DNA of 64,000 nucleotides from Edaphochlamys debaryana (Eukaryota; Chlorophyta; Chlorophyceae; Chlamydomonadales): positions 868,001 through 932,000 of the forward strand of contig JAEHOE010000027.1 in NCBI GenBank assembly GCA_016858145.1, given 5' to 3'. The translations under genes were made by a program, and so were the position numbers. This document shows, one piece after another, positions 56,073-64,000 of this stretch; position 1 is the stretch's first letter, and each line of letters starts with the position of its first letter. Below the pieces are notes generated by a model. That model was given only the letters and a program-made list of their open reading frames with translations, searched no databases and was not told where the DNA came from.

Positions 56073-59000
56073 ATGCTCCCTGGCGAGGAGCAGCAGTTAC
56101 TCGAGGTGCACCGTGCGCTGGAGCGCTGGCGCCGACCTTCCGACACGGTGCGGCACAACCGCCCCGCGCGAACCCCGCCGCTCTCGACGCAACCCCGCCG
56201 CTTTCTCTTTGTTCCGGCGACCCTGCCCTTGCCGCCTGACCTTTGCATGACCCCCGCTTCAGGCACGCGATGACTGCAGCGAAGGGCAGAATGCACTGTT
56301 GGCGGCCGCTTCTCTCCTTCGGACCTGCCTGGACGCATGGACGCACGCACCCACACCACCAACCACGTCAGCGGCGACGGACCCTCCGCGGGACTGCGCC
56401 GACATCACCAGTGGTTGCGACGACAGCAGCAACAAGAGCCGCGAGGTCTTGAGCCTGGCTTGCCAGGAGCTAGCCCAGGCGCAGTACCTGCAGGTAGGTG
56501 CGGCCAAGGGGTGGCCCGGGCGGGGTGGACCGTGGCACGCAAGCAGAAGCAGTCGGCATTCAGCCCAGCAGCCCTACACCCATGGAGTCATCACTGCAGT
56601 GTGGAGCCATGTGTCGCCTCTGCGCGACCCAATGGGCACGACTGCACTCCACCCTGCCGGGCTGCCGCCCTGGCCCGGCCGGGCGTCTTGAGCCCTTGAC
56701 GCGCATCTCCCGAACCGACCCCACACCAACCCCACCACCGTCCCACCCCACCCCACCACCCTATGTCCCAGGCCCTGGCGCTCTGTGCGGCGGGCCGGGG
56801 CAGCGAGGCCGACCCCTGGGCCCGCGGCCTGGGCCTCCGGCACCGCCTGTCGGACGCGGTATGGGCAGCGGCCTCAGCCGCAGTGCACGGGACCCGCAGC
56901 CGAGATGGGGGCGTGCCGACCGGCGGCATGGAGTGCGGGGTCAACGGAACCGCCGGCCACGAGGCAGGCGTGCCGACCGGCGGCAAGAAGTACGTGGGAG
57001 GTGGCCTCCCAAGCCTCGAGGAGCCCCGCCCGGCGGAGGCTTGTCGCCCCAGAGAGGCGGCTTGCAGGGAGGCGGTCCTGGTAGGGGCAGCTGGCCTCGG
57101 CGGTGGTGGGGATGGCAGCGAGGGCGACACACGGGCTGCAGGAGGTCTGGCGGCGCCGCTTGTGTGCGACGGAGCGCTGACGGCGGGGCTGCACACGCGG
57201 CTGGCAGCGGCGTTCGACCCACGTGGCCCCACGCCGTACTGGCGGCAGCACCGGTACGGCCGGCGGCGCACGCCCTTCTTCAGCTACCTGTACCGCCTGG
57301 TGAGCCCGGGCCCAGGGGCCTGGCATGGGCCTGCATGGGCCTGGTGTTCTGCCGTGCTCTACACGAGACGGCTTTCTCCACCCGGCCTGTCATCTCATGG
57401 TGCAGAGATGCAGGGAGACCCTAACCACCTAAACCCTAGATGAGACCTCTTCTCCCCAAACCTCTGTACCCGAGCCCCGACCCTGCCCTGCCCATGACAC
57501 CCGCCCCCAGGACCAGCCCCCCAGCTCGGTGGTTGAGGAGGCGATCCAGGCCCTTCACGCCCGGCTAACGAATGCTGCCCAGCCGGCGACGGGGGCCGCA
57601 GAAACCGAAGGCACATGTGGCAAGGTTAGCCAACGCGTGGTGCCGGTCTTGCAATTGCGTGGGTTATGTATTGGCACAAGTGGCACCGCATTAGATGCCA
57701 ACACTTGCTGCACTGTGTTTACCGGTAGTACGGCAACGTTTCGGACCTGACGGACGCGAAGCACCGTCTTTGCACCGTGTGACAGATCCCGGATCCGGCT
57801 GCCGTGGCGGGGCTTCGGTCTGCGCTGTCGGGCGCCGCTGTGGTGGAGTGGTGGGCCCACACTCGGGACCCCTCCGCGGCGCACCAGCTGCACTTCGATG
57901 TGAACGAGGACGTGCTCCGGAAGGTGCGGAAAACCGCGTGCCCTGTGGGGACTTGAAGAGGTGCACACGACGGGCTACTTCTAGAAACAACGCGAAACGC
58001 GAAACGGTCTGTCCTGTGGGGGCTGTAAGGGGTGCCTACAACGGGCTAGTTCTGCAATCCATCGAAGCCTTGATATCTTGGAAGGCGTCCAGGCTTCCAG
58101 GCCCCAGGCCCCTTCATACCGGCCCTCCCTGAGCTAGCCCTTACACCGAGCGCCCTGCCCGTGCCCGTGGCTCCTGTCTTGCCCGCCACGCCAGGGCTTG
58201 GGCGCCTACCGATTGGCCCACCCCCGCCTCAGCAGCGTGGTCTTCCTGGGGCCAGGCGCGGAGCCGGAGGCACTGCCGGAGGTACAGCCGGAGGCACAGC
58301 CGGAGGTACAGCCGGAGGCACAGCCGGAGGTACAGCCGGAGGCACAGCCGGAGGCACAGCCGGCGGCAGCATCGGGAGCGGCGGCGCGGGGTTCAGAGGT
58401 TGAGGCCGAGGCGGTTGGCCCTCGCTCGTCCGCGGCCTCTTCCGGGGCCTCTGGGGGCGGTGCCGGTCCGGTGGAGGGCAGGTGCCGAGGCGGACCCACC
58501 CTGGTTTTGGACCAGACGCCGCAGGGTAAGGGAATGCGTTTGGTGGGTGAGGGTCATGTTCCAGGGTGTCAGCAGCACGTGTGGACACAGGCTAAAGAGC
58601 GAGGGCTGTGCGTCCTGAAGGCTGGGGCGATACCGGGGGGAGGGCATTGCCTGGGCGGGGCCAATGGGGGATACCGCACTGCATGTGACTGGTATTATGC
58701 ACGGAGTAAAGAGACACGGCGCACGGAGCACGCGAGCTGATGTTATGCTGCAATCTCTGCTTCATGCCCGCCCGCCCGCAGGCTCCGTAATGCCTCAAGC
58801 CGCGAACACAAGCAACGGCAGCGGCGCTGCTCGGCCCTGCACCACCCCTGGCGACCGGCCCCCCTTGGCCGAACGCGCCTGGGTGGTCGGCCCCTGGCCC
58901 AACCGCTGGCTCGTGTTCCCCGGCGACCGCCTCCACGGCGTCCTGCCCGAGCCGCCACACCCGGCCAAGGGGCCTAGCGGGGGCTTTGGGGCTCCGCCAG

Positions 59001-60496
59001 ACCCTGCCAAGGCCAGCACCAGCGCGCCTAGCGGCTCGGGAGGGCCGGGGTTGGGTGCGGGAAGTGGTGCAGTGCGAGCGCCTGCGGCGGGCCCAGCCGG
59101 GCCCACGGCGGGCCCAGCCGGGCCCACGGCGGGCCCAAGCGGGCCCACGGCGTCGCAGGCCGGCCGCCGTACGACGCTCATCCTGGCGTGGTGGGGCCCC
59201 GAGAGGCTGCAGACGGCCACCCCCGCGCCGCCGCTGAGGCTGGAGGCGACAGCGCTGTGGAGGCGTGCTGGCCACAGGGCGGGGAAGGCTGGAGGCGCTG
59301 GCGGCGGAGGCCGGGCCGCAGCCTTGGCCTCGGCGTCAGGATCGGAGTCAGAACCGGAACCGGAACCGGAACTGGAATTGGAGGCGGAGGCCGAGTCAGC
59401 GTCAGCGTCTGGCGCTGAGCGCAGCGCCGAAACAAGCGCGGAGTCGGAGGAGTCAGAGGAGGGGGATGGCGACAGCGACAGCGACGGCACCTCTGGGGGC
59501 AGCGAGAGCGATATCAGCAGCTCCAGCAGCAGCGGCAGTGGAGAACCTCCGGGGGCCGCAGTGGGCGGGGCCCCGCCCTCACCGCTGGACTGGCGGCCCG
59601 CGGGGCACTTGCGCCCCGGCATGCTCCCAGCCCGCGCCGCCGCGCCGGCTGTGCGGCAGCCGGCTGCAGCTCCGGCGACTGATCTGAGCGGTGGCCACGC
59701 CCCGGCCCAACAGGACGTCCCGGCCGCCAAACGCCGCCGCATGGTGGGCCCCGGACCGGGCTCGGCCGCTGCGGGGGACACGGAGGCAGCCGACGAGGCA
59801 GAGGCAGCGGCACGGGCAGGGGCAGGGGCAAGCACCGAGGTCGTGGCGAGGGCAGCAGCGCTGATTCCTCCCACGTGGCTTGACTGCTTCGCGCAGCTGC
59901 AGAGGGGCCAGCCGGAGGCGGACGGGGGGCCAGGCGCAGGGCCCTTGGAGGCCGCTGGCGAGGTACGGGCGCAGCAGGGAAGCTGGTGGACGCCTGCTGC
60001 CGTCTCGCCAGCGTGGGCGCCCGTGCCTCAGGGGCCGTCGGGCCTGCTGCTAGCGGAGCCGGCCATTGGGACCTCTGCCCCAAGCTGGGGCGAGCGGGAG
60101 GGGCGGGAGGAGGGGAGACAGGCGGAGGAGCAGGCAGGGGCTGGAGATGGAGGGGGTGCGGGGAGGGCGACGTCGGCCTTCGTGGCGGCGGAGGGGGGGC
60201 GGAGCGCCGAGGCCTTTGAGCTGGGACGCCAGGCGGCGCGTGGTATGGCGCTGGCCCTGGGGCTGTCCCCCAGACAGGCGGGAGTTCGAGGTGCAGGTGT
60301 TGACGGTAGGGTTGAGGCCGCTGGTGCGGATGGCGCTTCTGGTTTGAGCCCAGCAGCCGGGGAATCGGTAGCCGGGGAGACAGTGGCCGAGACGCTAGCG
60401 GGCTGCCTGGCGCTGCCCGAGTTGCGGTTCTTCCTGAGGAGCGAGCACGACTTCGCGCGGCTGTACCTGCCGCCTCAGCAGCAGCAGTCGCTGTGA
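56073..60496 (+). CDS. 2-oxoglutarate/Fe(II) oxygenase-like protein with long disordered tail (1043 aa)
   Basis: Exons: 56073-56147, 56263-56493, 56772-57299, 57511-57624, 57786-57923, 58195-58525, 58782-60496; phases match. A helical N-terminus is followed by WRQHRYGRRRTPFFSYLYRL, then VVEWWAHTRDPSAAHQLHFDVNED with the iron-binding H-x-D (His352, Asp354). Next are HPRLSSVVFLG, GGPTLVLDQ and PNRWLVFPGDRLHGVLP with the distal His (about 524), then RRTTLILAWW with a possible 2OG-binding Arg (about 601-602). This order (HxD, strands, H, R) is that of a double-stranded beta-helix dioxygenase. Low-complexity inserts interrupt it: a PEVQPEAQ repeat in exon 6 and an AGPAGPT repeat between the distal His and the Arg. 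The last 430 residues are Ala/Ser/Glu-rich and appear disordered. Substrate unknown; protein or nucleic-acid hydroxylation are both possible. Confidence 0.8.
58261..58362 (+). repeat. In-frame 24-bp coding repeat (PEVQPEAQ)n
   Basis: Alternating 12-bp units GAGGTACAGCCG and GAGGCACAGCCG, about seven in all, encode PEVQPEAQ repeats in exon 6 of the oxygenase-like gene, between HPRLSSVVFLG and GGPTLVLDQ. A likely length-variable site. Confidence 0.9.
59087..59149 (+). repeat. 21-bp coding repeat x 3 (AGPAGPT)
   Basis: Three consecutive 21-bp units of the type GCGGGCCCAGCCGGGCCCAC encode AGPAGPT-like repeats between the distal iron-binding His and the Arg strand of the oxygenase-like protein. 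Confidence 0.9.
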
Positions 60497-61093
60497 CGGT
60501 AAGAAAGTGGATGTCCCGTAATTCTTTGCAGTCGTGGTCTGGGGAACTTGAGGATTAAACATGAAGTGAGACGAGCGGTCTGACGCGCGGAGTCGGCCCC
60601 CCTTTGCCCCTTGCCTTGTTCAAGCCTTGATACCGGTACAGCAGCACCACGTTACATGCGGGCACCTGCGGAGCACAACTGCAGCATGCCACGGTGCCAG
60701 CTCAATGCCCAGAGCGCGTGGGGTCACCACGATACCAGGCATCGCCTTGCCTCTCGACTCAAGTCGATCTCGTGTGCTCGTGCTCACAATCGTCACATAC
60801 GGTACCGGACGGCCGCGACCCGCGAGTCCCCCTGCTCTCAGTCCGCTGCAGCTCAGCCTGCTCCCCCTCCTATCTTCTCCTCAGCGTCACGTATCCCAGC
60901 CATCCGCCGCCGCATCCCATCCCGCCACCATCAAGCCGCCTGCCCCCGCCTGCCCCCGCACCCTCTTCGCCCACCCCCGCATCTGATGCGGCCCTGAGGC
61001 AAGCCCTACCTCGCCGCCCCAAAGCCCCGGCCCCCCGATCTCCCCGCCCGCAGCGTGTCATCCTCGAGTGTCGGCCCAACTCTCTGCTCCACG
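60497..61093. other. Convergent 3' region, oxygenase-like / fibrillin
   Basis: Both flanking genes end here. A minus-strand TGTAA lies at 60652-60656; no plus-strand TGTAA was found. The open frames at 60611-61140 are composition artefacts. Confidence 0.5.
60652..60656 (-). promoter_or_regulatory. Possible poly(A) signal TGTAA for the fibrillin gene
   Basis: TGTAA on the minus strand about 440 nt downstream of the fibrillin stop (61094). Position only. Confidence 0.45.
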
Positions 61094-62869
61094 TCACTCC
61101 GCCCGGGCGCCCCGCCACCGCGTGTCCTTTGCGCGGCTAGCCACGAAAATGCTGCCCTTGTCGCCCCGGCCGATACGGAGGTCAGAGTCCAGGTAGGTGG
61201 TCTCGATCCAGCCCTGCCGGGTGCGTGGTAGGGAGGCAGCGAGGGCTCAGCAAGCGGGCCGGGTTTCTCGTTGACTGGGACGTCTGACGGTTGGGCTTGC
61301 TGCGGCGCGTGCAGGCGCGTTGGCTCGCCACACCCAGGCGGGCAGACAGGCAAGGCGTCCCACGCGACGCCATGGCCACTCGGGGACTAAGGGCCAGGAG
61401 CTGCGCTTGACCTCGTGCACTGCACCGTGCACCCTTACTTATAACCACCTAGGAAGCCATTCCAGTTAAGAAAAACACCATTTCCGACCAACGTATGGTC
61501 TCCGCTCACCTTGGGCTTGACCCAGTCCAGGGGCACCCGCAGCACGGACCCCGAGCCCAGCCTCAGCTCGAAGCGCTGGAACACGACGTCCACTCGGGTC
61601 GTGGAGGGCGCGCCCTGGGGAGCCGGGGGCCGAGCACCGGGCGGCTGCGCTGGGGCACGGCAAGCGGGCCTGGCCGGGACCTGGCTCATGCATCACACGG
61701 AGGGGCGTGGCCATGTGGGCTTCCGAGGCTCCCCTTCTCCTCTCGGCAGGGGCATCCACCCCCCTGTGCGCGCCCTCGTCACGCGTACTGCACTTTGCTT
61801 GATGCTACCCCCCTCACCTGCGGCGTGGGCTGGCGGGCTGCCGTGCCGATGATGTTTAGGGCGCCGTCCCAGCGGCCCGCAATCGTAAACTCCGCCAGGT
61901 TCTCGGCCCTGTTCATGACGGTTGCGAGCATCGGCGCATCAAGGTGAGGGCGAGGTTTGAAGGCCAAGACGGGGCCCCGGCCCCGGCCCCAAGGACCCAT
62001 GACACGCGATCGATCCCCCTCGGCCTAGTCCCCCGCACTGGCACTGCCTCACTTGTTGCATTCGAGGTCGATGAGCTGGAGGTTGGCTTTGGTCCGCACA
62101 AAGCCACCTCCGGCCGCGTTGTTGACCGGCTGTAGCGAGGCCAGGAAGGGGCCCTCCGTGGTCCCGGAGCGGTCCACCTCGGCTCGCTTCTCATCCAGAG
62201 GGGCTGAGGGCGGGGAGGGCCAGCAACCGGGGCCCAGCGCGGGTTACGGTTTGAACAAAACCTCATAGTGAGAGCAGGGAGCCACCTTCAGCCGACGGGT
62301 CGACTTCCATGTGGAGGGAGGTGCCGGTAGCACGGTCTGCACACAGGGGCACGCACACCTTGATACAGCAGCGCCCACACGCCCGAAAGCAGGGGGGAGT
62401 TCGTGGGCTCCTTGATGGTATTGCGCGCCTCCAGCGCCTCCAGCAGCGGCAGTATGGCAGCGCGCTGCTCGGGTGTGGCGGCCTTGCCGCGCTGTGTGCC
62501 GCTCACAGCGCGGACGATAGCGGTCTGGGGGAGGACGGGCCGGGTGCGGGAAGGGGTGGGTGGGTTGGGGAAGGGTGTTGCGCGGAGCAACGGCCTGGAG
62601 CTCCCCTCCGCGCGATGACCCGCTTCCAAAGCGTCAGGCCAGTGTGCACATTGGCCGGTGTGCGCCGGCTAACGAGGTCCGAGATGCCCAGAGCCAACCC
62701 CAGCCTACAGACGTAAGCCGGTCACCTTCAACGAGTCAGTCGAGAGACTGTTCAGCTCCGTGCTGCTGGGCGTCACCGCGCGACAGACCGAGAGCGTTCG
62801 GCGAGTCGCCTTGCATGCGCGATGGGCCGGGCTAGGTCGCACTTGCCCTGCGCTAGACTGTAACAGCAT
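61094..62869 (-). CDS. Plastid lipid-associated protein, PAP/fibrillin family (275 aa)
   Basis: Exons, 5' to 3': 62869-62726, 62524-62359, 62336-62286, 62203-62053, 61908-61818, 61614-61510, 61213-61094; phases match and the ATG at 62869 gives [20 protein letters not shown], an Arg/Ser/Ala-rich transit-peptide-like start. The PAP domain runs from about residue 49: [27 protein letters not shown] (helical N-part), GVWALLYQ, then barrel strands [44 protein letters not shown] and the family end motif [24 protein letters not shown]. Length and order are typical. Fibrillins coat plastoglobules or bind thylakoid/eyespot lipids and respond to light and oxidative stress. Which subgroup this is cannot be told. 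Confidence 0.92.
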
Positions 62870-63843
62870 TGTCACTAAGTTTGCACGACGGCTGGGTAGG
62901 TGGGCGTGCGACGGGTCGTGGAGGCCTGCTCTATGTGTGGTGAAGACAGCGGTGCACCGGAGCTTTAGACTGATGTGCCCTTGTGGGAAGCACGAGGCGT
63001 GTAGGGATGCAGGAGTGGTATGTTGTGTGTAGGGGGAGAGCCAGAGAACCAGAGGGGCGCGCGGGGGGGCAGAGAGAGCCAGGAAGAGAGAGATGGGAAG
63101 TTCCAGCGGACCATGCGTCCAAAACCCATCCCCCTACCCCATCGCCATTCCCCACTGCTTCTCAGCCTGCAGCTGCCAAACAACACCAGCCCTTGGGCTG
63201 TTAACGTTCGCACGAACATCAGCGGTCGGCGACCACACACAGGTCAGGTGCCACCAAAGGTCAAATGGAGGAGGACAGGCATTCGGCCCACGCAGACAAT
63301 GCCCGAGCGGTGGGCCTGGGCGACCATGCTTCACAGCGGTGCCCCTGCCGCCAACCTCTCCCTCGCGCTGCAGGCTTGGCGCCGCAGGTGTCAAGCAGGG
63401 CCACACAAGTCAGGGCCTCGCCGTCAAGCCAAGGCAGATGCATAACAGCAATACGCTAGCGAGGTGAATTATGGCGTCTCTAATCGACGTTGATTATGGG
63501 GCTGTTCCTCCCATGGCATCAACTCTACTGGGGCACCTGGGCCGCCTTTCATTTAGCCCTGCCGCCGACTCTCGTCACAGACCTATCCCATCCCACCCCT
63601 AGCTCCCTGCGCCACGCCACCGCCCGACCACATGGGTTGCAGTCACCGCAGCTCCTCAAAGCTCACCAGGCATCTGCCAGCTTGCCCATCCACCCTAACT
63701 CCCCCGCGGCTAGCTCCTCGCTCCGGCAGCCTCCGCTGCTCACAGGGCGGTGGTTCCCACGCCCTCCACTCGCAGCTGCATTCCGCGGCTCCAGGCCCGC
63801 TCCAGCATCCACAGGCTCCTGCTCCTGCGCACTCGGTGGCCGC
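62870..63843. other. Promoter of fibrillin gene and 3' UTR of right-edge gene
   Basis: Both flanking genes are on the minus strand. Open frames here (62965-63240, 63020-63445 and others) overlap on opposite strands and have no domain. No poly(A) word for the right-edge gene was found. Confidence 0.45.
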
Positions 63844-64000
63844 TTATGCGGCGCGCACGGTCACGGCCACCTTGTCGCCATCCACCTTGAGCTTGAAGTC
63901 CACACCTGGGGTAACGATGGTCCGAAGAAAGAGATGAGGATCAGGAAGCCTGTCAAGAAGCCATGCTCACACCAGAATACGGGACTTCAGGCCTTGGGTG
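63844..64000 (-). CDS. Last exons of a gene continuing past the right edge
   Basis: Terminal exon 63905-63844 encodes VDFKLKVDGDKVAVTVRAA and a TAA stop after a CAG acceptor. The preceding exon, 64000-63973 and cut by the window, reads HPRPEVPYS and ends in phase 1 at a GTGTGA donor, matching the acceptor (the split codon gives Gly). The tail looks like two beta strands of a small domain; I do not recognise the protein. Confidence 0.5.

Noticed and set aside
1..64000. CRISPR arrays, prokaryotic operons, viral or transposon genes
   Set aside because: No regularly spaced identical repeats, integrase, transposase or reverse-transcriptase motifs were found; the tandem repeats present are intronic or coding minisatellites of an ordinary nuclear genome.

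Overview
The window is nuclear DNA of a chlorophycean green alga of the Chlamydomonas/Volvox (volvocine) type. The evidence is very high GC, coding regions cut into many short exons by GT-AG introns rich in G or C runs, acceptors usually ending in CAG, TGTAA poly(A)-type signals, Ala/Gly/Pro-rich linkers inside otherwise conserved proteins, a chloroplast-type fibrillin, and receptor-kinase and ankyrin-type families that I recognise as volvocine. The species cannot be named from the sequence. Gene models were assembled by hand from reading frame, splice sites and intron phase. The ten main models close to complete open frames with matching phases at every junction, but no transcript data were available.

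Layout. 627-3944 (-): two weak small gene candidates. 4615-12230 (-): ABCG half-transporter, 23 exons, 627 aa. 13988-15776 (-): RS/RRM/UHM splicing factor related to U2AF large subunit. 16423-23448 (+): Tudor-like plus pre-SET/SET protein, probably a degenerate lysine methyltransferase, divergent from the splicing factor gene. 24655-25756 (+): rhodanese-fold CDC25/ACR2-like enzyme. 28445-31927 (-): probably plastid-targeted protein with four PDZ-like repeats. 33313-40682 (-): transmembrane receptor-like TKL kinase, 1503 aa. 41531-49539 (+): large unrecognised low-complexity/coiled-coil protein, divergent from the kinase. 50169-54810 (+): ankyrin-type repeat protein. 55478-55550 (+): tRNA-Lys(CUU). 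56073-60496 (+): 2-oxoglutarate/Fe(II) oxygenase-like protein. 61094-62869 (-): plastid lipid-associated protein (fibrillin). 63844-64000 (-): last exons of a gene that continues to the right.

The genes do not form one pathway; this is an ordinary stretch of algal chromosome. Two divergent pairs (15777-16422 and 40683-41530) share promoter regions, and two convergent pairs meet near 25757-28444 and 60497-61093. No virus, transposon or CRISPR sequence was recognised.

The most unusual signal cuts across genes: exon edges together with their splice sites are repeatedly duplicated inside the adjoining intron (ABCG, SET, kinase, coiled-coil and ankyrin genes). In three cases the duplicated 3' splice site is in frame with an open path to the normal exon, so it could add 37-44 residues to the protein. 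Other points are a SET domain without the NHSC motif, a 398-residue exon-sized insertion inside the kinase catalytic core, two inferred GC-AG introns, a PDZ-repeat gene with alternating exon structure, and strong over-representation of the short words TGCCGTAC and TACCGGTA.
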